Source: Lentinus brumalis (taxonomy: Eukaryota; Basidiomycota; Agaricomycetes; Polyporales; Polyporaceae). Taken from it: a DNA stretch of 64,000 nucleotides. The position numbers and the translations under genes are program-made. This document shows, in pieces, positions 44,901 to 55,675 of this stretch. Location: positions 704,930 to 768,929 of the forward strand of contig MARA01000019.1 in the NCBI GenBank assembly GCA_001792895.1, read 5' to 3'. Numbering within the stretch: the first letter of the stretch is position 1; each line of letters starts with the position of its first letter. A model generated the notes under the pieces. It searched no databases, had not been told where the DNA came from, and worked only from the letters and a program-made list of their open reading frames with translations.

Positions 44901-45212
44901 CATCCAGTAGACGTAGCCTTCCGGCGTAGCGACCGGGAGACGTCCCTTGAGGCCGGTGTGGACCAGTGCAATGGGGACGAACTTCCGAGACGCAAAACGA
45001 GGGATAGCATGGCGGTTGAGCTTGCCGGCAAGGCAGGGCTCGCAGACAGGGTCAGGCTTGCGCTTCGAGCGGACAATGAGGCCGACGACAAGACCCTTCT
45101 TGATCACTGAGCGGAGATCATCCAGGTTGACGTGCGAGCAGCGCTGGTGCCACAGCGACTCGTCCTCCTCGCAAGTAGAGGATGCAGAGAGCGCATTCTT
45201 CGTCTGAGACAC
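41934..45212 (-). pseudogene. Copia integrase-RT-RNase H
   Basis: Open frame of 1092 codons. The GAG-pre-integrase zinc domain is LWHQRCSHVN ... CEPCLAGK (HHCC). The integrase core has RDDKGGEYMGKEY (Asp) and NGVAERANRT (Glu), but the first catalytic Asp, normally in H(T/S)DL-G, reads HTGLKG, an Asp-to-Gly change. A long Pro/Ala-rich linker follows. The RT has LPPGRKAIGSRWVFRVKRN, the YLNGELKEEVYMKQPEGFE block, the active site VFVDDITIAAKS and the copia block LYGLKQAGRCWHEKLH. RNase H has SYTDADHAGCPDTGRSTSGY. The frame is entered by a 1-nt shift from gag-protease near 45210. Confidence 0.92.
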
Positions 45213-46525
45213 GTGTGGCCGAGGAGATAGCCGACATTGTGCTCGTTGACTCGGGCTTCGAAGCGCAGCTCCCCCTGATGGTAGAAGAGCGCACTTGATG
45301 CGCGCAACTCGACGGTGTAGCCCTTCTCGCGCGTGAGGTGGAAGACAGACAGTAGATTGCTGGCAAGCGCAGGAACATGCAAGACGTCGTGTAGTACAAC
45401 CGCAGGCGGTACAACCCCTCCCCTCTCTGTCGGCTGAAACACCACAGACCCCAATCCAGCCGAGTAGACAATGTGCGAGTTGGCGAGACGGATGGGGATG
45501 ATGTGCGGCGAGTAGGAGCGGAACCAGTGACGGTGAGGGGTCATGTGTGCAGAAGCACCTGTGTCGGTGTTCCAGTTAGCTGCTGCTGGCGAAGAGAGCC
45601 ACGAAGCGCGATCCGAGACGGATAGCAGCGCAGAAGCACAACCAGCACTCACAGTAGCCGCACCAGCGGACTCCTGGGCAGTGTCCAGGCCGTTGTTCGA
45701 GTCCTTCGACGCCTCCGACGCGTTCTCCTTGTGCTTGCCCTTCCCGGAGCGGTACTGGGTGCGTTGCGCGGCCTTCTCCTTCGCGCGTGCGCTGGCGTCG
45801 CGCTTGGAGAAGCACTGGTCCTCGGAGTGACCGGAGCGACCGCAGAACGTGCAGGAGAGGGTGGAGGCCGCGTGGGAGAGGACAGGAGTGGACGAGGGCG
45901 CACCGGGCTGGTTTTCGAGCGCAACGAACGTGTCTTGCAGCTTCTTGAGCGTGAGGGAGTCGTCGAGCAGCAGGGTCTGACGGAGGGCGTTGTATTCGGC
46001 CGGGAGAGCACGAATGAGAGCCATGAGGACGAGTTCGTCGTCCAGCTTCTCGAGATCGAAGCCGGTGGGACGGAGGGCCTTCATGTCGGACTTGAGCTGC
46101 GAGGCTCGCGTCGAGAGGGTGCTGAGGGACTCGTCCTCAGCCTTGGAGAGGGATAGGAGGGCGTTGTAGGTGTTAAAACGCGTACCGGGACGTTTCTGCA
46201 TGCGCACGGCCTCCAGCTTCCTCCACATCGCACCAGGATCGTCTCGGATCGACTCCAGGTGCGTCTGCTGCTCCCTCTCCACACAGTTCCGTATCTCCCC
46301 AGCAGCCAAGTCCATCCTGCCATCGAAATCACGAAGTTCTCAACGCTCACCTGCGTCCAGAGGCGGCGCAAACTGTGGCCTCGTCTCCTCGCCCTTGACG
46401 ATGCGCAGGGCACCAAAGGTGCGAAGCCTGGCCTCCATATCGAGCTTCCATTGCTGGTAATTGCGATTGGTGAGCTTGGGGAACGTTGCGGCGCGACGAC
46501 GAAAAGATGGAGGGATTTCGAGCAA
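45104..46525 (-). pseudogene. Copia gag and protease (one nonsense codon)
   Basis: The gag capsid region starts near 46525 (RNYQQWKLDMEARLRTFGAL is the copia N-terminal block). An in-frame TGA at 46340-46342 interrupts it where CGA would fit, and the frame then resumes (MDLAAGEIRNCVEREQQTHL ... ALIRALPAEYNALRQTLLL). The zinc knuckle CTFCGRSGHSEDQC follows, then the protease with WNTDTGASAHMTPHRHWF (catalytic DTGA) and VLHDVLHVPALASNLLSV. No good in-frame ATG is seen before the RNYQQW block, so the true start may lie in an upstream exon or frame. Confidence 0.9.
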
Positions 46526-46668
46526 AACTGGGAGAGAAATCGACGAAGGATCGACAGAGGGGTTCCAGAGCGAAAATGCGACAAGCAGAGGACAGGGGCA
46601 CGAGAGGGGCCCGGGGGACGACTGTAGAGCGATGGACTGGCGGGTATGGACGTCTAGAGGCAGTCAGA

Positions 46669-46685
46669 GCGCAGGGCTCATAACC
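46669..46685 (-). other. Primer-binding site for half initiator tRNA-Met
   Basis: Plus-strand GCGCAGGGCTCATAACC is identical to the anticodon arm of yeast initiator tRNA-Met as I remember it (CAU anticodon inside). Read on the minus strand it is complementary to that tRNA and directly follows the CAACA end of the 5' LTR. This is the Ty5/copia-style priming by an internal tRNA half, not by the tRNA 3' end. Confidence 0.85.
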
Positions 46686-47109
46686 TGTTGGCTGCAGTGC
46701 GCCTCAGAGCGATCACAATGGCCTATGTCGAGCTCTGTGAAGTCTATTATATTGACAAAAGCGAATCTACACACCTATGTCGAGCTCTGTGAAGTCTAAG
46801 GACCCCAGAGCTCGACGAGCGCGCTGTCTACGGTGCGTGTTACATAAGCTATACAGTTGTAACAGCCACAGCCAGAAAAGCGCCAAAGAAAATCAACAAA
46901 GAGCGAAAAGAAAAATGCATGAAAAGTGCGGAGGTCAAGAGTTCAATCCCGGGAAATGGAAAACATAAAGAAGCGCCGATATATCGGAAAGGAAGAAAGG
47001 CAGCCGCTAGCGCGGCGGGGCGCTGGTAGGGTGCACTGCAAGCGTCCTTGCGTGCAAGTATGGACTTGACGCCGTCAAAGGAACCGGAGATAGAGCTCCG
47101 AGTTCAACA
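46686..47109 (-). repeat. 5' LTR of copia element
   Basis: 424 bp, TGTTGGCTGCAG...GAGTTCAACA. It differs from the other LTR at about 10 positions, mostly single substitutions. It should hold the promoter of the element. Confidence 0.93.
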
Positions 47110-47399
47110 CTTACCTGGCTAATTACTTACTTACTGTTTACCGTACCTAGCTTAGTTTTTGGCAGTTCCCGGTTGTAGTTACCATGCTTGTATGGTCGTG
47201 AAGCAACTCAGACTCGGACCACCACCACCAGTCCACCTCTCACACTTGGTTTGAAGTGGGCCATTTCTGGCAGGGACGATCGATGAGGAAGTGGAGGATC
47301 TCTGTGCTGCTCTATGAGGATGCGCATGTATATGACATATTAATTAATTACAACAGGAATAAATACTGTTATACATCGGAGTACTTGCTAGTCTATCAC
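47110..47399. other. Spacer between copia LTR and Helitron gene
   Basis: AT-rich, no ORF. It should contain the 3' terminus of the Helitron, but I could not fix a CTRR end with its hairpin by eye. Confidence 0.5.
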
Positions 47400-50300
47400 T
47401 TACAATCTAGTATAAATGACCATCTTCATGACATACTTATCTACTGTCTGTAACTTCTTTGGGGGAAAGTTAACTATGTTATCATAATACACCACTTGAT
47501 CTTTGTACTTAGCACCGTCATGGAAATATACTCCACCTGATTTGTCAATAAATCTGCATACAAAGTGCTTCCCAGCAGCATCATCTGCATGATACACAAT
47601 TCCACATACACGATACATCTGGTCATTGAAAATGATCTGGTTATCAACGAGTACTTTGACACTATGAGTTATGAATGCAATGAAGTAGGGGTAGATTCAT
47701 ATTCTGTATATGTCTGCATGGACCGTTGACACTTAGGACAATCCTTATGGGCTTTCTGAGTCTTTAGTGCATCAATCCATTGGCGGATCGACTTGCCCCG
47801 ATGGGTCCCCAGCTTAGCAGGATTATTCTTCCAGAGGCTCTCCTCACAAGTCCAGATAACCCCATTGTCTAAGTCTGGGTCTCCTTCATGACCGCATGCT
47901 CTGCACACATAGGACTTCTTTAGGGCCGGTTCATCGACTGCAAGGAGGTTTCTGGCCACAGAGTATAGATCGGTATAGGTCCTTCCAGTCAAACCTAACT
48001 CAGGTTCTTGACAGCCAAGCATATTCCGGATATAGTCTCGAGCTTCCTGCAAGGTAGAGGTAGGCTTCTCTGCCAGCACTTGTGAGAACTTCACTCCCGC
48101 TTGTCCTAAAAGCTCACTTGTGTTATACACGTCTTCATCCCATGCAGGTTTGCATTCCATGTACACAGATAGAAGAATTGTCAACAAGCTGTCGTATGCA
48201 CAACTCCAATTCACTGGATCCCACGGAAAGCCACAAAAGTTCTTGCTACCTGCTGGAGGACAAGTTGCCTTGATTCGCTTGACTGACTTTGTTTGAACAA
48301 TCTCAGCTTCAAGATCAGCTTGGTCATCCTGTTTGCACTTATCCTTCCGTTGTATTCCAACATTGCTCAGACTCTGCAATGCCTGGGTGCCTCGAGCAGC
48401 TACAAATCCGGCAGTGTTCTTTTGGGTTGTCTTTGTTGTAGCCTTTCCCGGTTCAGCTTCCTTGCCTTTATCTTTGGTTTCTGCTATCACCGTCCATGGA
48501 CTGTCTTTTGACTTGTCTTGTATAGGGAAGGGATCGTCCTCTGACCACTGAATGGCAGTATGAACCCCTTCTGGCACGTACTGCTCACCTTTCCACTTCC
48601 GGAAGGAGTATATCAGTTCATTTCGCGTGATGCCAACAACTGTGGGAGGTACTTCACCAAGATATCGCATTTTTGTGATCTTGTCCAACAGTTCTAACTC
48701 TCTGAACTCTTGCCTAAGACTTCCGGCAATACCCCCCTTCAACTTGGACGCATTGAATGGTTGTACAATAATTGTCCCAGCCAAGGTAGACCCTCTCGAT
48801 AGGCATGTATAGACCGACTGATGGTTCTTGCAATTTTGTATGTCACATACATTATCAGGACGGGTCCGACCTTGAGAAGCAAAGTCTGTCATGGCAAAAT
48901 TGGGCACTACAGGTACTTGGTCACGGTTGATCTCAATGATCTTACCATTAGGTAGCTTGCATTTAACTTTACGGACCTGATGTACCAAAGGAATGACATT
49001 TTCTGGAAGGCCTTTTACTTGAACTTTAGACGGCGCTGCAGTCAGCTTCACAAATAACGTGTCCAGGGCAAATTTGTCTTCAGAGACAGGACGGGATGTC
49101 CAGCCTACCACAACTCCCTCAGCACCATTGGTCACACAGCATTCAGTGGCCACATTGATCTTGATCATGACGGGCATGCCAATACATATAGAGAGCTTCC
49201 CCGGATGATGTTCGGTCAGTTCAGGAGAGAGGTCCCATAAGAGTGCCTGCAGTTCAGAGTTGACAATGTTTGTTGCCCGCTTTGGGTTCACCTTGTTTTG
49301 CCGCTGTCTCTTGGGCATGTCGCTGCTATCAGTTTCTGATCCAAGTTTGTCTCGGGAATAGAACGTCTGCAGCACTTGGCCATTCTCTTTTGCGAACCTT
49401 TCACAGCCTAGTTCATTTATCTTGTCCCGATAAGAATTCCACGATGTTATAACGGAGACATTTCTGAAACGAGGTTGATTCAACTTCGGTCTTTCCTTGC
49501 CTGGACCGGCAACCCTTGACTGTATCAGCTTAATGTCCTCATCCGTACATGCTCTATACCGCAAGTTCTCTAAAGCAGTTCTGAGCTTTGCATCCTCGGG
49601 AGTTTGGGACCGTTGTCTCATATTCTCTCGGAGAATTACGACTGTAGTGAATTGATGCCAGACTGCCTTGCCGATAGATGCCTTTTGTGTTGCATGGGCA
49701 TGGGTGCGGTGAATGACGCGTCCAACATCATGTGCATACAAAGGCTTGCCATTCATTGATGGGGGAAGCTGGGCAAAGTCACCCGCGAAGATCATGTTGA
49801 TTCCACCAAAAGGCACACCGTCATTCTTCAGAGCTGCACACATCTTGGCACAAATCTTGTACAGACTATGGCAGTCAAGCATGCTCACTTCGTCCATGAA
49901 GATGTACTCGACATTCTGAAGCTTGGCTCGCACTTGCATAAGCCCAGCCAGTGATTCTGAAGAATCTTTACTCCGGAATCCCAGCATAGAATGATAGGTT
50001 GATCCTCCAATCAGTGAGGCCGCAGATCCGGTAGGTGCCAGGCACATGAACCTGTAACTTTCTTTCCTTTCCGCAAAGAAGTGAGTGAGAGCCTTGATGA
50101 CCTGAGATTTCCCGGTTCCAGCCATACCGCCCAGATACATTTTGAGATGCTCCCCACAAGACTGAATAGCATGGTTTGCTACTATGCGGAATGCTCTCTC
50201 CTGATCCTCGTTGAGGCTGAACAAGTCAACGGTATTATCTATAAGTGCCTTTGCTGCTGGATCGGTGACCTCGAATGCTTTACGCATAAAGTACTGCTTG

Positions 50301-50521
50301 TCCACCAACTTCACATCATTGGGCTCATCATTCACCGGCAGCTGGCTGGCAGTAGGTTGCTTTTTCTGACTTGCCTCTGTGTCACGAGCATCCAAGATAT
50401 CTTGACGCATCGTATCAAGTAATCCTTTCCACTCTGTAGATGTACAGTCTTCATCTGGAGTTACCCTTGGCAGAGTAGATGTCGATGTCGACGGTAGGGG
50501 GCAGCCATAGGATCTAACCAT
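47400..50521 (-). pseudogene. Helitron Pif1-like helicase with C-terminal USP-like protease
   Basis: Superfamily 1 DNA helicase. Walker A GGMAGTGKS lies at about residues 131-139 of the 950-codon block, Walker B is in YIFMDEVSML, then GDFAQLPP, the later motif VITSWNSYRDKIN and a final QGRTRPDNV/YTCLSRG block. After a Lys/Thr-rich linker comes a domain with the cysteine box DPVNWSCAYDSLLTIL, Cys pairs CRACG and CPKC, and, after a 1-nt shift near 47690, a histidine box region MYRVCGIVYHADDAAGKHFV, then CRFID ... GGVYFHDGAKY. Cys and His boxes in this order match ubiquitin-specific proteases. The last frame ends at TAA 47400-47402. Confidence 0.82.
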
Positions 50522-53500
50522 CCTGAAGTCTTCATGATATTCTCAGCAGTCTGCATGCGGGTCAAGCGGGTCAATTCCCCGGGGCTTAGAGAGTTCCAGT
50601 CAGTAGAGTTTATAAGCTCATTCTCTCTGTCATCTGCTGTTGCTTCTCCGTCAAAGATATAACCATCCATCTCTAGATCGTCCAACTCCCGGTTGCTCAT
50701 ATAGAGAGGATTATCCCCACCTTTGCCAGCCTGCCTTCTCATTGCAGAATAGTCATCTCGAGCATCATTGCACTCATACTTGATGTGGAAAAACTTCATG
50801 ATTTCCGTTTGTCTTTCCGAGAAGCTATGAGCATCAAACACATCATTCCACATCGTATCTTTGTTTACTCGCAAGTCCTTGCCGGACCTCCAGGGCTTAA
50901 ACAGAGTCAACATTGTCATACAATATTCCTCACGGCTACCTGCATCTTTGCGCGGTAGAGGTCCTCCAATAAAGTTTGGGACAAACCCTTCTAGCTCCTC
51001 CATCATTCGAACTTCATGTGTAGTTGCCTGAGGATGATTGGCCATGAATGTGTGGTACTTAGGGCTGCGCTTTGCCGGAGGAGATACCTGTGCCTGAATT
51101 ATCTCTGCCTCAACCACTTCCTTCTCAAATATCTCAGCCGCCTTGGTTGTCAGAAGAAGTTCATCCTCAGATTCTTCTTCCTCTTCTGCATATATCGGAC
51201 GACCTCCCATGCACGTCTCCTCCTCCTCATCATCAGTATCAGCAGCTGGTTCTGGCTCATCACCATCGTTGTCATCATATGCAGTATGAAGATGCGGAAT
51301 GGTCTCGTCAACAGCATAGTCATTCTCAAACTCGCTGTCATCATCAGGCGCAATATACTTCTGGGGCTTTGCATGTTTACGGCGAGAAGCTGACATAGGC
51401 TTCTTGTGGTTCAGTCTGATCCAATCATAGACACAAACATCCTCGTATTCAGCAGGCCTCCACATGTAATCAAGAACAGGTGAGATGGGTACGATCCTTT
51501 TTCTGCCATTGTTTGACTGCTCATCCAAGGCGACCACAACAGTAGCCTTGCCATCTTCCGCAATATTCTTTGAGTCATCCCAAGAACGCATGACTTCTAA
51601 GACATAACCTCTCCAATAACACGCCCTGAACTTATGACCGGTATAGTGGTCCGGATGCTTCAGCAAGTACATGGCTGCCATTGGTCCTCCAATCTCCGAC
51701 GCTGCAGTGAGGGAATTTACCATCTTTGTCATCATGCTTCTCGCCTTATCAGCTCTAGACTTGTCACTGCAGAGAAGCTCCGTGTTTCTCTCAAACACCT
51801 TTTGCACTGACTGGAACATGACATGAGTCTTCAGTGGGGTCTTCGTGATGTAGTCCGCAACGTAGGCAATCACGGACTTGATAGCGGTTCCGGACATAAG
51901 GCTAGTGACATCGTGGTTGCAGCGTAGCAGATATGAGACTACCGGTGTGAATGTGTTGAGCCATGCCTCGCCTTTCTTCATGATCAAAGCTCCTGACTCC
52001 GGATCAACAGCAGTCTCCTTGAATGTGTCTCGGGGAAAGCGGGCCTTGCAAAGCTTGGTGATCGGGTCCGTACATCCTCTGTTGTCTGACTCTTGCATAC
52101 CGCTGTTCTGAGCACCTTTGGGGTCTTGCTATTCTTGCTCCTTGTTGTACACTTGTGAACATTGGACAAATATAAGATCTCGTCAACTTCTTCTATATAT
52201 TTTGTCCACCATTCACGGTATGTCTCGCATTTGGGACAGTCAGGACTCTCCTCATGGTCACATTTCTTCGGTGGTATTTTTGGCAAGGTCTCAGTTGGTG
52301 GAACACGGAAAGGGTCTTTTGCCTTCCGGCTTGCAATCCTACTTGCTACAGACTCCATGTCTCCATCCAAGAATTCACCCTTGTGCACGCTTTCCAAGTA
52401 CTCCACCATCTTCTGTTGAAAGTCTGACTCTGGATCCATGATGCGATCTCGTACTTCTTGTGGAGTCAGCGCACATTTAATCCATACCAGCATGTGCAGA
52501 TGAAGCGTCAGTCTTCCCTGTTGCTCAACCGTCCCGTAGTACCCTGCAGTATCACCGTAGATCCCAAGTCGGTCCAACCCTACACCGAGCACATGTTTGA
52601 TAAACAAGTCAACCATAACCTTGAAGAATCTGGCACCGGCAACCGGATTATTTGCGATAAGCCGCAGTCTCTCATCTTGGTCGCGGAACCTTGGGACAAA
52701 TGTCTGATCAGTATCAGCCATGTACAGCGCAAGCGGGTGTTTGACATCTGCGGGTGCAAAGGTTATGAACCAAGAGGGTGCTCCAAGGTACGAAACCAAA
52801 GACCATATTTCATTTCGCATGTACTTCTTGCTCGTGATGGAGCCCTGGACCTTGTGGTTGACATGATCAAGGTCATTGAGTACTTTGAAGCAAGCCTTCT
52901 CCGCGTCGGTTTCCGGCTTAACGGGACCTTCCTTCAGTCGTTCTATGAGCGCTGTCAGCGTGCTAGAACTAATGCTCAATATACGGCTGGCTATATCGTT
53001 GAACTTGTTGCGGTCCGCTAGTAAGTATCCAGCAGTAGCTGACTTTTTGATCTGTTCGTGATTGAGGGCAACAAGGGGGAATAGCGGCTCGAGCTGGAAC
53101 CTCTTGTCATGATACATGAGCAACTGCTGCTTGCGCCTCTCCTCACTGACAGGCTTCTGGATGCGGGAATTCCTGAGTCCACCATACCCATACGGGAACA
53201 GCCAGGGGAACATCTGCGGATAGAGTTGCGGGTTGTCGTATATACTTTCAGGTTGCTTGGCCTGTCCTATACCGAGCGCTTTACCTTGAGACTTGAAATG
53301 TTCCACAGCTCTGGCAGTAATTTCATAGGGCCGAACTTTGCCAAGGTGTTCCAGATATGTGCCCGTAAGACCGTGGACTACAAATGGACAGTCACCATCC
53401 TCTACACCTTCATCTTCTTCAGTGTCATTCACGGCAGTTGCTTCCGAGTCCTTGTTTGTGGCCATGCTCATAGTGTAGTTCACTACGACAGGGGGCTCAT

Positions 53501-55058
53501 CCTCCGGATATGCGTCTAGATTCTCATATGAAATCTCCAAGTCTGCATAGTCTTCATGATTGAGCTTTAACCACTCCAGTGCTTCTTTGACCTTGTTACG
53601 CCTCACCAACATTGGAGTCCTCTTAAACTCTTTATGTGTTGGCACATTGGGTCCGATATACATGAAGGCTAGCACTTCATCGAGGTCATCACGCGGTGGA
53701 GGCAATGCGTGATATATCTTGGGCATGGGCAGAGAGTGGCTGACAACATTAGCCTTCATCTTAGACATTCCGGACACGTGAACCTTCACCGTACATATAT
53801 TGTGCTTTACACGAGATATCAGCATCTTCTCTGTCCAGCTAAGATCCTGAAGCACGGGGGGTACCTCTCCAATCCATAAACCATTTGCGAGACTATCAGG
53901 AGGCAGTTTCCCTTCACTTAGCTCTTCTAAACATGTTTTGCATATATCATCACATCCGGGCAGAAGAACGGGGCCAAGGAGAGGTCTTATGGGGTCGGTA
54001 GTAGCTTGTCTTTCAGCTCTTGTCACAGGAACATCGGGGATGAGCAAGGTGCTGTCAATATTAGCATCTGCGAGTGGCGACATGTCAGACTTGTACGCAA
54101 GGAGACCGCAAACAGCGCACGCAGACTCAATGAAATTACTGATTTGGATATCTTCTGCAAACCCCCGCACGGTAGCATCTGTGAGGTTCTCGTCAAGAGG
54201 AGAAGGTGGGAAGTTGATAGCCTTATGGGTTTGCTTTGCACGACTGGCCCTCTTTCGAGCTTTGTTGGATTGCGGAAGTGAAACTTGGGCAAACGTGGAT
54301 GCAAACTTTGGGCAACTAATGCACTGGTGTGCTTGTACTCGTTCAGTGATTGCAGTCTTATTGTGGCGAATGGATACATTGGTCATGCAGTGTTTTGATG
54401 CGAAGTCCAGTAGTACCGGTTTACTCATTTTACGGACAAATTCTTCCAATGGGATATCAGCGGCAATTGTTGACCTATCCGACAGGACAGAGAGCGGGAT
54501 GTAGGATAGAAACCGATAGTTGGAGTCAGGTTGAACATCTCCTTGTAGAACATATGGGGCTATATCTTTGCCTGACCAGATACGAGTATGCGAAGGACCT
54601 TTCTGTTGAGGCTGTCGAGGAAACTTTGCACCACCAAAACATGCCGGAGGTTCGACAGAGGTTGCGGATATGTGATCCTGGGATCTCTTCCCATGCAAGG
54701 GATTACCATACTGTTGCGGACATATCAAACGACAAAGCTCGGGACCATGGTCATGTGACACATAGGTAGATCTTAACTGGGCCCATTTGGCCATGCATAT
54801 ACGTTTCCGCACTTGCTGCCGAGAGCTCAAAAGGCTATCGCACAGTGTTCTATAATGCGCAACATCATACAAGGACAGAACGACATCTGGCATGGCAACA
54901 GAGTCTGTGAACTCCTCCACCATGCCAATGTGTAGACAGACAGACGGGAGGCTTGCACCGAGGGTGCCTCCCAAAACCCTGCCCGCAAGGGACTCAGGAC
55001 TTTCTAAAAGGGTGCCTGACGAAACCCTAGATTCCGTGAATGGGCACAAGACATTCAC
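50461..55058 (-). pseudogene. Helitron Rep (HUH) protein part
   Basis: The N-terminal block (55058 to about 52120) has Cys motifs CAVCGLLA, CDDICKTC and ALANGLWIGEVP-type sequence (here DSLANGLWIGEVP), as in DUF6570. It is followed by the Helitron-like N domain YPQMFPWLFPYGYGGL, LGAPSWFITFAPADVKHPLA and the HUH motif in GRLTLHLHMLVWIK. The next block (52098 to 50461, shifted by 1 nt) carries CKARFPRDTFKET and the catalytic two-Tyr helix VIAYVADYITKT. An acidic linker leads to the helicase. Rep would nick and transfer DNA ends for rolling-circle transposition. The frame breaks make this copy inactive unless they are assembly errors. Confidence 0.85.
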
Positions 55059-55100
55059 ACGGAATATGTCTGCAGGTTTTTCAACCCACAGAGGATGCCC

Positions 55101-55675
55101 TATACAATATCACAGGTCATATGAGCCATCATTGCATAGTAAGGACTGTTTACATACCAGAGACATCCGGGGTGGCTGAGATCACATTGTGGGTGTAGGA
55201 GGCCAGCACGTGCCGTCCTGCAGTATAACTGCCACAGGATAGCAGTCCTGCATATAGCAAGACGTGGCCTAACAGCCATGGAATAATTATGGCCTGACAC
55301 AGTGATATCAGGGCAATAGAGCGGTTGTGGCGTGTAGTTCGCATCCTGCTGGGCTGGCGGTTGGAGTTCAAGTCAAGATATGGATTGAGCACAGATGTTG
55401 AAGTTACAGACGCCCATGTTCAACTTTCACGTGTCCCGAGACACATGCATTGGGCGTCACGTGACAGTTTGTGCCCAAAACCACGCAAGTTCGGAGACAC
55501 GCAGGTATATTCCATGTATATCTATGGGTTACATGGATTGCATATCTCTAGTTCGTAGCGCGACGTTGCAGAGTGAGGAGTATAGGAGGGGGGGGGGGAG
55601 GAGTGCGGGGGCGGGAGGTAAGCAGCAATTCATATCAGGTAATGACAGACAGACGACAGTTGAGGAACCCAGGTC
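55101..55675. other. Intergenic spacer, no gene
   Basis: Short frames only. It includes a G-rich run (about 55590-55620). The 5' terminus of the Helitron probably lies in its left part. The right part is the 3' flank of the neighbouring minus-strand gene. Confidence 0.5.

Larger units (their letters stand above)
41496..47109 (-). mobile_element. Ty1/copia LTR retrotransposon, near-complete
   Basis: Two 424 bp LTRs (TGTTG...CAACA) with about 10 differences (about 97.6% identity) enclose gag, protease, integrase, RT and RNase H in copia order on the minus strand, plus PPT and PBS. The coding region has an in-frame TGA in gag, one frameshift between protease and integrase, and a changed catalytic Asp in integrase, so this copy is inactive. 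The 5 bp flanks (GGAGG left, CTTAC right) are not a target duplication. Confidence 0.93.
47110..55100 (-). mobile_element. Helitron (rolling-circle transposon), ends not located
   Basis: About 7.7 kb of minus-strand coding sequence in Helitron order: DUF6570-like Cys region, Rep (HUH) nuclease, Pif1-type helicase, USP-like protease domain. Single-base shifts near 52120, 50510 and 47690 break one long polyprotein into open blocks. Termini (TC start, CTRR end) are not assigned, so the stated ends are outer limits. Confidence 0.8.

Noticed and set aside
42468..45110. Long plus-strand frames opposite the copia pol
   Set aside because: Shadow of the copia reading frame; no domain in either of the long frames.
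47110..47400. Possible Helitron 3' end (CTAG-type words near 47150 and 47385)
   Set aside because: No convincing hairpin 10-12 nt before either word, so the terminus was left unassigned.
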